From: Manis javanica
Taxonomy: Eukaryota > Chordata > Mammalia > Pholidota > Manidae
Reading direction: 5' to 3'
Assembly: GCF_040802235.1 (NCBI RefSeq)
Contig: NC_133174.1
Span: 86,946,647-87,010,646, forward strand
DNA: 64,000 nucleotides
Numbering within the stretch: the first letter of the stretch is position 1; every line of letters starts with the position of its first letter. Below, piece by piece: positions 18,948 through 30,501 of the stretch. Both the position numbers and the translations under genes were made by a program. Below the pieces are notes generated by a model, which had not been told where the DNA came from, ran no database searches, and saw nothing but the letters and a program-made list of their open reading frames with translations.

Positions 18948-21900
18948 TTGGTAACCACAAACATAAAGCCTGCAATGGCAATAAGTTCATACCTCTCAAT
19001 AATCACCCTAAATGTAAATGGACTGAATGCACCAATCAAAAGACACAGAGTAATAGAATGGATAAAAAAGCAAGATCCATCCATATGCTGCTTACAAGAG
19101 ACTCACCTCAAACCCAAAGACATGCACAGACTTAAAGTCAAGGGATGGAAAAAGATATTCATGCAAACAACAGACAGAAGAAAGCAGGCGTTGCAATTCT
19201 GGTATCAGACAAAACAGACTTAAAAATAAAGAAAGTAACCAAAGACAAAGAAGGACATTACATAATGATAAAGGGCTCAGTCCAATAAGAGGATATAACC
19301 ATTATAAATATATATGCACCCAATACAGGAGCACCAACATACCTGAAACAAATACTAACAGAACTAAAGGAAGAAATAGAATGAAATGCATTCATTCTAG
19401 GAGACTTCAACACACCACTCACTCCAAAGGACAAATCCACCAGACAGAAAATAAGTAAGGACACAGAGGCACTGAACAACACACTAGAACAGATGGACCT
19501 AACAGACATCTATAGAACTCTACATCCAAAAGCAACAGGATACACATTCTTCTCAAGTGCACATGGAACATTCTCCAGAATAGACCACATACTAGGCCAC
19601 AAAAAGAGCCTCAGTAAATTCCAAAAGATTGAAATCCTACCAACCAACTTTTCAGACCACAAAGGCATAAAACTAGAAATAAATTGTACAAAGAAAGCAA
19701 AAAGGCTCACAAACACATGGAGGCTTAACAACACACTCCTAAATAATCAATGGATCAATGATCAAATCAAAATGGAGATCCAGCAATATATGGAAACAAA
19801 TGACAACAACAACACTAAGCCCCAACTACTGTGGGACACAGAAAAAGCAGTCTTAAGAGGAAAGTATATAGCAATCCAGGCATATTTAAAAAAGGAAGAA
19901 CAATCCCAAATAAATCGTCTAATGTCACAATTATCAAAATTGGAAACAGAAGAACAAATGAGGCCTAAGGTGAGCAGAAGGAGGGACATAATAAAGATCA
20001 GAGAAGAAATAAATAAAATTGAGAAGAATAAAACAATAGCAAAAATCAATGAAACCAAGAGCTGGTTCTTTGAGAAAATACACAAAATAGATAAGCCTCT
20101 GGCCAGACTTATTAAGAGGAAAAGAGAGTCAACAGAAATCAACAGTATCAGAAACGAGAAAGGAAAAATCATGACGGACCCCACAGAAATACAAAGAATT
20201 ATTAGAGAGTACTATGAAAACCTATATGCTAACAAACTTGGAAACCTAGGAGAAATGGACAACTTCCTAGAAAAATACAACCTTCCAAGACTGACCCAGA
20301 AAGAAACAGAAAATCTAAACACACCAATTACCAGCAATGGAATTGAAGTGGTAATCAAAAAACTACCAAAGAACAAAACCCCCGGGCCAGATGGATTCAC
20401 CTCAGAATTTTATCAGACATACAGGGAAGACATAATACCCATTCTCCTTAAAGTTTTCCAAAAAATAGAAGAGGAGGGGATACTCCCAAACTCATTCTAT
20501 GAAGCTAATATCACCGTAATACCAAAACCAGGCAAAGACCCCACCAAAAAAGAAAACTACAGACCAATATCCCTGATGAACGTAGATGTAAAAATACTCA
20601 ACAAACTATTAGGAAACCGTATTCAAAAATACATCAAAAGGATCGTACACCATGACCAAGTGGGATTCATCCCAGGGATGCAAGGGTGGTACAACATTCG
20701 AAAGTCCATCAACATAATCCACCACATCAACAAAAAGAGAGACAAAAACCACATGATCATCTCCATAGATGCTGAAAAAGCATTTGACAAAGTTCAACAT
20801 CCATTCATGATAAAAACTCTCAGCAAAATGGGAATAGAGGGCAAGTACCTCAACATAATAAAGGCCATCTATGATAAACCCACAGCCAACATTATATTGA
20901 ACAGCGAGAAGCTGAAAGCTTTTCATCTGAGATTGAGAACAAGACAGGGATGTTCACTCTCCCCACTGTTATTTAACATAGTACTGGAGGTCCTAGCCAC
21001 GGCAATTAGACAAAATAAAGAAATACAAGGAATCCAGATTGGTAAAGAAGAAGTCAAACTGTCACTATTTGCAGATGACATGATACTATACATAAAAAAC
21101 CCTAAAGACTCCACCCCAAAACTACTAGAACTGATATCAGAATACAGCAAAGTTGCAGGATACAAAATCAACACACAGAAATCTGTGGCTTTCCTATACA
21201 CCAGCAATGAACCAACAGAGAGAGAAATCAGGAAAACAACTCCATTCACAATTGCAGCCAAAAAAAAAAAATACCTAGGAATAAACCTAACCAAAGAAGT
21301 GAAAGACTTATACTCTGTAAACTACAAGTCACTCTTAAGAGAAATTAAAGGGGACACTAACAGATGGAAACTCATCCCATGCTCATGACTAGGAAGAATT
21401 AATATCATCAAAATGGCCATCCTGCCCAAAGCAATAGAGATTTGATGCAATCCCTATGAAACTACCAGCAACATTCTTCAATGAACTGGAACAAATAATT
21501 CAAAAATTCATTTGGAAACACCAAAGACCCCGAATAGCCAAAGCAATCCTGAGAAAGAAGAATAAAGTAGGAGGGATCTGACTCCCCAACTTCAAGCTCT
21601 ACTATAAAACCATAGTAATCAAGACAATTTGGTACTGGCACAAGAACAGATCCATAGACCAATGGAACAGACTAGAGAATCCAGACATTAACCCAGACAT
21701 ATATGGTCAATTAATATTTGATAAAGGAGCCATGGACATACAATGGCGAAATGACTGTCTCTTCAACAGATGGTGCTGGCAAAACTGGACAGCTACATGT
21801 AGGAGAATGAAACTGGACCATTGCCTAACCCCATATACAAAAGTAAACTCAAAATGGATCAAAGACCTGAATGTAAGTCATGAAACCATTAAACTCTTGG

Positions 21901-22796
21901 AAAAAAACATAGGCAAAAACCTCTTAGACATAAACATGAGTGACCTCTTCTTGAACATATCTCCCCGGGCAAGGAAAACAACAGCAAAAATGAACAAGTG
22001 GGACTATATTAAGCTGAAAAGCTTCTATACAGCAAAAGACACCATCAATAGAACAAAAAGGAACCCTACAGTATGGGAGAATATATTTGCAAATGACAGA
22101 TCCGATAAAGGCTTGACGTCCAGAATATATAAAGAGCTCACACGTCTCAACAAACAAAAAAGAAATAACCCAATTAAAAAATGGGCAGAGGAACTGAACA
22201 GACAGTCCTCTAAAAAAGAAATACAGATGGCCAACAGACACATGAAAAGATGCTCCACATCGCTAATTATCAGAGAAATGAAAATTAAAACTACAATGAG
22301 GTATCACCTCACACCAGTAAGGATGGCTGCCATCCAAAAGACAAACAACAACAAATGTTGGCGAGGCTGTAGGGAAAGGGGAACCCTCCTACACTGCTGG
22401 TGGGAATGTAAATTAGCTCAACCATTGTGGAAAGCAGTATGGAGGTACATCAAAATGCTCAAAACAGACTTACCATTTGCCCCAGGAATTCCACTCCTAG
22501 GAATTTACCCTAAGAATGCAGCAATCAGGTTTGAGAAAGACAGATGCACCCCTATGTTTATCGCAGCACTATTTACAGTAGCCAAGAATTGAAAGCAACC
22601 TAAATGTCCATCAATAGATGAATGGGTAAAGAAGATGTGGTACATATACACAATGGAATACTACTCGGCTATAAGAAAAGGGCAAATCCTACCATTTGCA
22701 GCAACATGGATGGAGCAGGAGGGTATTATGCTTAGCGAAATAAGCCAAGTGGAGAAAGAGAAATACCAAATGATTTCACTCATCTGTGGAGTATAA
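18948..22796 (+). pseudogene. LINE-1 ORF2 (endonuclease-reverse transcriptase), broken
   Basis: ORF2p nicks target DNA and reverse-transcribes L1 RNA. The start region reads TTG GTA ACC (18948), with an ATG in frame at 18975. The endonuclease domain (SIITLNVNGLNAP near 18978; [27 protein letters not shown] near 19554) is followed by the reverse transcriptase, whose FADD catalytic motif lies at 21068-21079, and a C-terminal C..C...H..C zinc knuckle ([18 protein letters not shown], near 22357-22410). Breaks: a probable one-base loss near 19157; TAA at 19286-19288; TGA at 19382-19384; TGA at 21386-21388; a further frameshift near 21430; TGA at 22590-22592. The longest intact piece is 631 codons (19493-21388), which holds the last part of the endonuclease and most of the reverse transcriptase. 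The normal end is the TAA at 22794-22796. Confidence 0.93.
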
Positions 22797-23138
22797 GAAC
22801 AAAGGAAAAACTGAAGGAACAAAACAGCAGCAGAATCACAGAACTCAAGAATGGACCAACAGGTACCATAGGGAAAGGGACAGGGGAGGACGGGTGGGTA
22901 GGGAGGGATTAGGGTGGGGGAAGAAGAAAGGGGGTAGTAAGATTAGCATGCATCGGTGGGTGGGAGACAGGGGAGGGCTGTACAACACAGAGAAGGCAAG
23001 TAGTGATTCTACAACACTTTGCTATGCTGATGGACAGTGACTGTAAAGGGGTTTATAGGGGGGACCTGGTATAGGGGAGAGCCTAGTAAACATAATATTC
23101 ATCATGTAAGTGTAGATTAATGATAACAAAAAAAAAAA
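22797..23138 (+). other. LINE-1 3'UTR and poly(A) tract
   Basis: Includes a G-rich polypurine tract (about 22880-22935, several runs of three or more G) typical of L1 3'UTRs and able in principle to form a G-quadruplex. It ends in an 11-A run at 23128-23138, the original L1 tail, after which sequence of another origin begins. Confidence 0.85.
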
Positions 23139-23279
23139 GCAGTTCCTCTGTGGTGACCTCCAATGAGTTCTACACAATGGTATAAAGGGCATATAAAAGT
23201 GTAGGCAAATGGTTTGTTTGTGTTTATAGAGAGGATCAAAGCCTAATTTGGCTACCCTGAAAATGAACTAAGATATGAT

Positions 23280-23861
23280 ATGAAAAAGAACTTCCAACAT
23301 CAGCACTCTCTGGAAGACTCATGCCAGAAGATGATCATCAAAAATCCCAACAAAAATCCATGCACTGCTACAGGTGTAGATGCACTCACCCCACCAGTTC
23401 CTGGACTTGCCATGGGAATGAAGAAGGAGATATCTAAGCTGGCCTGTGCATACAGTAAAACAACAAATTTGACTGGTTCTATACTGCTGGAACTCAACCA
23501 AGAATTAGGAGAAGTGCAAATTGTAGTGCTCCAAAATCTTACAACTACAGACTATTTACTGTTAAAAGAACATATGGGATGTGAACAGTCCCCAGGAATG
23601 GGTTGTTTTAATTTGTCTGATTTCTCTCAGACTGTTCAAGTTCAGTTGGACAATATCCACCATATCATAGGTAAGTTTTCACAAATGCCTAAGGTGCCTA
23701 ACTGGTTTTCTTGGTTTCACTGGAGATGGCTGGTAATTATAGGTATGCTTTGGTTATGTAACTGTACTCCTGTTATGTTAATGTGTGTGCACAATTTAAT
23801 TAGTAGTTTAAAACCTATACATGCTGAAGTTACTGTACAAGAATATATGTCAAAGAAATAA
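23280..23861 (+). pseudogene. Envelope TM-subunit fragment (second, unrelated retrovirus), 193-codon open frame
   Basis: An uninterrupted frame from ATG 23280 to TAA. Residues 37-98 resemble a fusion-peptide remnant and the first heptad repeat (LTGSILLELNQELGEVQIVV). LQNLTTTDYLLLKEHMGCEQ (84-103) occupies the place of the immunosuppressive domain, and C101 ... C109 the disulphide loop. In gamma/alpha-type envelopes this loop is CX6CC; here the residue before C109 is Gly, so one of the three cysteines is missing. A second helix (116-135), a tryptophan-rich membrane-proximal part (142-150), a membrane anchor (about 150-171) and a 22-residue tail follow. The surface subunit and cleavage site are absent. 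Residues 1-36 are not recognisable. It differs clearly from the env at 16254-18029. Probably a decayed gene, but the open frame through the whole TM is notable. No promoter of its own is evident. Confidence 0.75.
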
Positions 23862-24763
23862 TCAATCTTCCCATGTTTTCTTCCACCTGCTACTTCTATA
23901 GCTTTTCTTCTTCCTTCCTAATTACAACCCCTAAATAGAATTCTGCCTCATATCGAATCTACTGTGTATCACAATTCTTCCAAGTGGTAAAGATACCTCA
24001 AGACAAATGCTGGGCATAGAATCCACAGGGCATAAATATGCAAAGAAGTAAAAAACTAACCTTTTCAAACAATAAAGCTTCTCTCTCACTTACCAACTTT
24101 ACATTTCCCTGTATGGCCCCGGAAGATGACTGGTTAGCCCGAGACGGGTAAGATTCCTCAAGGGAGGAACAACCTAAGACAGGCACAGTCGCAGGGGGTC
24201 CATAAGGTGAGAAATTGGGGATCAACAAAGGTGAGGCTTAGAACCTCTCTCCCCCTATTCTGAGATAAATCTGCTGTATCTGTGGATGTTTTATTGCCCT
24301 TGTCTAGCTTGGATTAACACATAGTCTACAGGCACACACCTGATCATCTACATTTGCTCTCTTACAACACTAAACTATGTTTTCTACCTTTATCTTGCAT
24401 CTACCTACCAGTTCAGCATTTTATTAAAAATAATAATAATAAGAAGAAAGAAATGTGGTATCCACATATAAATCAAGTATAAAAATCAAACAAATATTCA
24501 TATTTGAACTATAAATATATTCATGTTTATAGTTCATAATGCATGATCAAAACCAAAAGTTTCTGTCATGAATGCCCTTTTACTGTTCACCATGTAACTT
24601 ATTCACTATGTAAGAATTTCTTCTCCTTGTAAGAACTTATTTGTTCGTTATGCTTCAGAAGATTGGAGACTCACGAAAATTAGGCTTGGGGTGGATTAAT
24701 GATTATACATTGAGCATTGAGTCCCCTGTACAGAATTTTATTGTTGTTAACAACCATTTGATC

Positions 24764-24769
24764 AATAAA
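24764..24769 (+). terminator. Polyadenylation signal of the transduced tail
   Basis: AATAAA in GATCAATAAATAGG, 20 bases before an A7 run, and the likely end of the RNA that was inserted. Confidence 0.7.
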
Positions 24770-24830
24770 TAGGAGAGATGCCCTCACACAAAAAAAGTAC
24801 ACACTTCCAATTTAAAAAATATATATATAT

Positions 24831-24845
24831 ATATAATACTATTGG
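24831..24845. repeat. Target-site duplication, right copy (L1 with transduced tail)
   Basis: ATATAATACTATTGG, identical to 9389-9403. It is preceded by (TA)n, so its exact left edge is slightly uncertain. Confidence 0.85.
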
Positions 24846-24975
24846 TTTTAGAATCAAACAGCCCAGGGATCAAGTCTGCTCAGTCACATAATAAGGTACT
24901 ATTGGCCAAGTCAATTAATGTTTGGGGTCTCAACTTATTTACATAAAATGAGTGGTTCTGAACTACAAGATCTCC
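24846..24975 (+). repeat. MIR-like SINE, right arm
   Basis: 'tagaatcaaacagcccagggatcaagtctgctc', 'ggccaagtcaatta' and 'cataaaatgagtgg' match the MIR order and continue the left arm at 9353-9388. Confidence 0.65.
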
Positions 24976-25009
24976 AAGGATTCTTCCAAATTTTAAATCA
25001 GTATCACTG

Positions 25010-25169
25010 TGCTTCTACTTTACAAGCTTCTCTCTCAGAAACTTCACAGTGCATACCCTATCCTTCAACCATTCTAAACTCTTACTATTCCTTAAATGTG
25101 TGCGTTCCAACCACCATATCTTTGTCAGGACTATACACTTTACCAAGAATCTCTCTTTACTCTATTTTT
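25010..25169 (+). repeat. L2-like element, part two
   Basis: Contains an L2-type stretch ('cataccctatccttcaaccattctaaactcttactattccttaaatg'). It continues the element at 9190-9352 and is itself cut by the antisense L1 that follows. Confidence 0.55.
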
Positions 25170-25187
25170 CTGACTGTGGAATACTTT
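25170..25187. repeat. Target-site duplication, left copy (antisense full-length L1)
   Basis: CTGACTGTGGAATACTTT; the right copy at 31139-31156 differs by one base (C for T at position six). The following TTT|AAAAAAA fits the L1 endonuclease consensus. Confidence 0.9.
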
Positions 25188-25499
25188 TTTAAAAAAATTT
25201 TTATTAAGGTATGATTGATATACACTCTTATGAAGGTTTCATATGAAAAAACAATGGGGTTACTACATTTACCTATATTATCAAGTCCCCACCCATACCC
25301 CAATGCAGTCACTGTCCATCAATGCAGCAAGATGCCACAGATCCACTATGTCCCTTCTCTGGGATACACTCTTCTCCCTGTGATCCCCACACCATGTGTA
25401 CTAAACATAATACTCCTCAGTCCCCTTCTCCCTCCCACCCCTCCCTTTTGGTAACCACTAGTTCATTCTTGGAGACTCTGAGTCTGCTGCCATTTTGGT

Positions 25500-28400
25500 C
25501 CTTCAGTTTTACTTCATTGTTATACTCCACACATGAGGGAAATCATTGGCATTTGTCTTTCTCTGCCTGGCTTATTTCACTGAGCATAATGTCCTCCAGC
25601 TCCATCCATGTTGTTGCAAATGGCAGGATATTTTTCTTTCTTATGCTGAATAGTATTCCATTGTCATTGTATATATGCACCACATCTTCTTTATCCATTC
25701 ATCTACAGCTGGACACTTAGGTTGCTTCCATAGCTTGGCTATTGTAAAAAGTGCTGTGATAAATTTGGGGGTGCATATGTCTTTTTGAATCTGAGAAGTT
25801 GTATTCTTTGGGTGTATTCCAAGGACTGGGATACCAGAGTCAGATGGAATTTCTATTTTTAGTTTTTTGAGGAACATCCATATTGCTTTCCACAATGGGT
25901 GAACTAGCTTACATTCCCACCACCAGTGTAGGAGGGTTCCCCTTTCTCCGCATCCTCACCAGCATTTGTTGTTCTTAGTCTTTTCGATGCTGGCCATCCT
26001 TACTGGTGTGAGGTGATATCTCATTATGCTTTTAATTTGCATTTCTGTGATGATTAGTGTTGTGGAGCATCTTTTTGTGTGTCTGTTGGCCATCTGAATT
26101 TCTTCTTTGGAAAACTGTCTCTTCATATCCTCTGCCCATTTGTTAATCGGGTTATTTGCTTTTTGGGTGTAGAGATGTGTAAGTTCTTTATATATTTTGG
26201 ATGTTAACCCCTTGTTGGATATGTCATTATAAAATATGTTCTCCCGTACTCTAGGATGCCTTTTTGTTTTGTTGATGATGTACTTTGCTGTACAAAAACT
26301 TTTTAGTTTGACGTAGTCCCATGAGTTAATTTTTCCTTTTGTTTCCCTTTCTTCAGGAGATGGGTTCAGGAAGAAGTTACTCATTCTTATATTCAGGAGA
26401 TGTTTGCCTATGTTGTCTTCTAAGAGTTTTATGGTTTCATGACTTACATTCAGGTCTTTGATCCATTTCGAGTTTACTTTTATGTATGGGGTTAAACAAT
26501 AATCCAGTTCCATTCTCCTTCATGTAGCTGTCCAGTTTTGCCAAAACATCTATTGAAGAGGCTGTCATTTCCCCATTGTATGTCCATGGCTCCTTTATCA
26601 TATATTAACTGACCATATATGGTTGGGTTTATATCAGGGCTCTCTAGTCTGTTCCATTGGTCTGTGGGTCTGTTCTTGTGTCAGTACCAAATTGTCTTGA
26701 TTACTGTAGCTTTGTAGTAGGGCTTGAAATTGGGGAGTGTGATTTCCCCTGCTTTATTCTTCCTTCTCAGGATTGCCTTGGCTATTCGAGGTTTTCTGTG
26801 GTTCCATATGAATTTTAGGATGATTCTCTCTAGTTCGATGAAGAATGCTGTTGGTATTTTGATAGGAATAGCATTGAATCTGTAGATTGCTTTAGGCAGG
26901 ATGACCATTTTAACTATATTAATTCTTCCTATCCATGAGTACCGATGTGTTTCCATTTATTGGTAACTTCTTTAATTTCTCTCATGAGTGTCTTGAAATT
27001 TTCAGAGTATAGGTTTTTCACTACCTTGGTTTGGTTTATTCCTAGGTATTTTATTATTTTTGATGTAATTGTGAATGGAATTGTTTTCCTGATTTCTCTC
27101 TCTGCTTTTTCATTGTTAGTGTATGGGAATACCACAGATTTCTGTGTATTAATTTTGTATCCTGCAACTTTGCTGAATTCAGATATTAGATCCAGTAGTT
27201 TTGGAGTGGATTGTTTAGGGTATTTTATGTGCAATATCATGTCATCTGCAAACAGGGACAGTTTAACTTATTCCTTTCCAATCTGAATGCCTTTTATTTC
27301 TTTGTGTTGTCTGATTGCTGTGGCTTGGACCTGCAGTACTATGTTGAATAAAAGTTGGGAGAGTAGGCATCCTTGCCTTGTTTCCTATCTTAGAGGAAAA
27401 GCTTTCAGCTTCTCTCTGTTAACTATCATGTTGGCTGTGGGTTTGTCATATATGGCCTTTATTATGTTGAGGTAGTTGCCCTCTATATCCATTTTGTTGA
27501 GAGTTTTTATCATGAATGGATGTTGAATTTTGTCAAATGCTTTTTCAGCATCTATGGAGATGATTCTGTGGTTTTTTTTCTTCCTTTTGTTGATGTGGTG
27601 GATGATGTTGATGGATTTCGAATGTTGTACTATCCTTGCATCCCTGGCATAAATCCTACTTGATCATGATGGATTATCTTTTTGATGTATTTTTGAATTT
27701 GGTTTGCTAATATTTTGTTGAGTATTTTTGCATCTATGCTCATCAGGTATATTGGTCTGTAATTTTCTTTTTTGTGATGTCTTTGCCTGGTTTTGGTATT
27801 AGAGTGATGCTAACCTCTTAGAATGAGTTTGGAAGTATTCCCTTCTCTTCCATTTTTTGGAAAACTTTAAGGAGAATGGGTACTAGGTCTTTAATAAACG
27901 TTTGATAAAATTCAGTGGTGAAGCCATCTGGTCCAGGTGTTTTGTTCTTTGGTAGGTTTTTGATTACTAGTTCAATTTCATTGCTGGTAATTGGTCTGTT
28001 CAGATTTTCTGTCTCTTCCTTGGTCAGCCTTGGAAGGTTGTATTTTTCTAGAAAGTTGTCCATTTGTTCTAGGTTATCCAGTTTGTTAGCACATAATTTT
28101 TCATAGTATTCTCTAATAGTTCTTTGTATTTCTGTGGTGTCCATAGTGATTTTTCCTTTCTCATTTGTGATTCTGTTTATGTGAATAGACTCTCTTTTTT
28201 CTTGATAAGTCTGACTGTGGGTTTATCTATTTTGTTTCTTTTCTCAAAGAACCAGCTCTTGCTTTCATTGATTCTTTCTATTGTTTTCTTCTTCTCAATT
28301 TTATTTATTTCTGCTCTAATCTTTATTATGTCCCTCCTTCTACTGACTTTGGTCCTCATTTGTTGTTCTTTTTCTAGTTTCATTAATTGTAAATTTGGGC

Positions 28401-29368
28401 TCCTTATATGGGATTGTTCTTCTTTCTTGAGGTAGGCCTCTATTGCAATATACTTTCCTCTTAGCACAACCTTGTCTGCATCCCACAGATTTTGCAGTGT
28501 TGAATTACTGTTGTCATTTGTCTCCATATATTGCTTGGTCTCTGTTTTTATTTGGTCATTGATCCATTGGTTATTTAGGAACATGTTGTGAAACCTCCAT
28601 GTGTTTGTGGGATTTTTCATTTTCTTTGCATACTTTATTTCTAGTTTCATACCTTTGTTGTCTGAGAAACTGGTTGGTACAATTTCAATCTTTCTGACTT
28701 TACTGAGGCTCTTTTTGTGGCTTAGTATATGATCTATTATTGAAAATGTTCCACGTGCAATTGAGAAGAATGTGCATTCTGTTGCTTTTGGGTGTAGAGT
28801 TCTGTAGATGTCTGTTAGGTCCATCTGTTCCATTTTGTTGTTCAGTGCCTCTGTCTCCTTACTTATCTTCTGTCTGGTTGATCTGCCCTTCAGAGTGAGT
28901 GGAGTGTTGAGGACTCCTAGAATGAATATATTGCATTCTATTTCCCCTTTTAATTCTGTTAGTATTTGTTTCATATATGTGGGTATTCCTGTATTGGGAG
29001 CATAGATATTTATAATGGTTATATCTTCTTGCTGTATTGACCCCTTTATCATTATGTAATATCCTTCTTTGTCTCTTGATACTTTCTGTGTTTTGAAATC
29101 TATTTTTTCTGATACAAGTACTGCAACTCCTGATTTTTTCTCTGTTAGTTGCTTGAAATATCTCTTTCCATCCCTTCACTTTTAGTCTGTGTATGTCTTT
29201 GGGTTTAAAGTGAGTCTCTTGTAGGCAGCAAATAGGTGGGTCTTGTTTTCTTATCCATTCAGTGACTCTAAGTCTTTTTATTGGTGCATTCAGTCCATTT
29301 ACATTAAGGGTGATTATCGATAGGTATGTACTTATTGCCATTGGAGGCTTTAGATTTATGGTTACCAA
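25500..29368 (-). pseudogene. LINE-1 ORF2, broken into fragments
   Basis: Pieces readable on the minus strand: endonuclease start (29368-28859, YLSIITLNVNGLNAP, then CCLQETHFKPKD), rest of the endonuclease and linker (29052-28177, ARGTFSIIDHILSHKKS), start of the reverse transcriptase (28144-27818, ending [19 protein letters not shown]...), thumb and later parts (27240-26929; 26956-26681; 26513-25956) and the C-terminal block (25895-25641, WMF...YSA). The fragments change frame repeatedly. Antisense open frames on the plus strand are shadows. Confidence 0.9.
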
Positions 29369-29684
29369 AGGTTCAAGGTTAATTTCCTTACTATCTAAGA
29401 GTCTAACTTAACTCACTTAATATGCTGTTACAAACACAATCTAAAGGTTCTTTTCTTTTTCTCCTCCTTTTTCTTCTTCCTCCATTCTTTATATATTAGG
29501 TATCATATTCTGTATTCTTTGTCTATCCCATGATTGACTTTGGGGATAGTTAATTTAATTTTGCATTTGCTTAGTAATTAGCTGTTCTACTTTCTTTACT
29601 GTTGTTTTATTATCTCTGGTGACAGCTATTCAACCCTAGGAACACTTCCATCTATAGCAGTCCCTCCAAAATAGACCATAGAGA

Positions 29685-30501
29685 TCATCTGTGGGAGGTA
29701 AATTCTTTCAGCTTTTGCTTATCTGAAAATTGTTTAGTCCCTCCTTCAAATTTAAATGATAATCTTGTAGGATAAAGTATTCTTGGTTCCAGGCCCTTCT
29801 GCTTCATTGAATTAAATACATCATGCCACTCCCTTCTGGCCTGTAAGGTTTCTGCTGAGAAGTATGATGTTAGCCTGGTGGCCTTTGCTTTGTATGTGAT
29901 CTTATTTCTCTCTCTGGATGCTTTTAATAGTCTGTCCTTATCCTTGAACTTTGCCAGTTTTATTACTATATATCTTGGTGTTGTCTTCCTTGGGTCCCTT
30001 ATGTTGGGAGATCTGTGGATCTCCATGGCCTGAGAGACTATCTCCTTCCCCAGACTGGGGAATTTTTCAGCCATTACTTCCTCAAAGACATTTTCTATCC
30101 CTTTCTCTCTCTTCTTCTTCTTCTGTTATCCCTATAATGCATATATTGTTCCATTTGGATTGGTCACACAGTTCTCTCAATACTGTTTCATTCTTAGAGA
30201 TCCTTTTTTCTCTCTGTGCCTCAGCTTCTTTGTATTCCTCTTCTCTAGTTTCTATTTCATTTATCATCTCCTCCACCATATCCAACCTGCTTTTAGTACC
30301 CTCCATTGTGCTCTTCAACAATTGGATCTCCAATCGGAATTCATTCCTGAGTTCTTGGATATCTTTCTGTACCTCCATTAGCATGTTGATGATTTTTATT
30401 TTGAACTCCCTTTCAGGAAGAGCCATAAGGTCCATGTTGTTTAAAACTTTCTCCATAGTTATATTAATTTTACTCTGGACCAGTTTCCTTTCACATTTCA
30501 T
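29685..30501 (-). pseudogene. LINE-1 ORF1p, broken by a frameshift
   Basis: Two overlapping-frame pieces: 30501-30082 gives the N-terminus and coiled coil (MKCERKLVQSKINIT..., LRNEFRLEIQLLKSTMEG), and 30074-29685 gives the RRM and C-terminal domain (TPRYIVIKLAKFKDKDRLLKA, FSAETLQARREWHD, FSDKQKLKEF). A frameshift lies at about 30075-30085. It serves as an internal reference showing what is missing from the ORF1 at 10183-10683. Confidence 0.9.

Larger units (their letters stand above)
9404..24830 (+). mobile_element. Full-length LINE-1 with 3' transduction, interrupted by a class II provirus
   Basis: This is one composite unit. It contains an L1 5'UTR (9404-10182), the ORF1 5' half (10183-10683), a later-inserted provirus (10684-18709), the ORF1 end (18711-18779), ORF2 (18948-22796, broken), the 3'UTR with poly(A) (22797-23138), and about 1.69 kb of non-L1 sequence (23139-24830). 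The 15-bp duplication brackets the whole unit and not the L1 alone. The straightforward reading is that transcription ran past the weak L1 poly(A) signal to a downstream signal and the read-through RNA was inserted. Without the provirus the L1 proper is about 5.7 kb. The copy cannot move by itself now, because ORF1 and ORF2 are both disrupted. Confidence 0.85.
23139..24830 (+). mobile_element. Probable 3'-transduced segment with retroviral env remnant
   Basis: About 1.69 kb of non-L1 DNA between the L1 poly(A) and the second copy of the 15-bp duplication. It contains an env TM frame (23280-23861), an internal AATAAA at 24071-24076, unassigned sequence with an AAT-rich stretch near 24430, and a terminal AATAAA at 24764-24769 followed 20 bases later by seven A residues (24790-24796) and an AT-rich (TA)n run. 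This is the layout expected when an L1 transcript reads through to a downstream signal. Other L1 copies in the window (ending near 37095 and 25188) lack it. An alternative is an older composite repeat that the L1 joined by chance at its exact edge, which I consider less likely. The (TA)n and the stretch 24797-24830 after the A-run are not fully explained. Confidence 0.7.

Noticed and set aside
23139..24830. Independent retroviral LTR-env element next to the L1
   Set aside because: An AATAAA at 24071 and an env fragment could suggest a separate truncated provirus inserted beside the L1, but there is no second LTR, no TG...CA pair with its own duplication, and the L1 duplication spans it.
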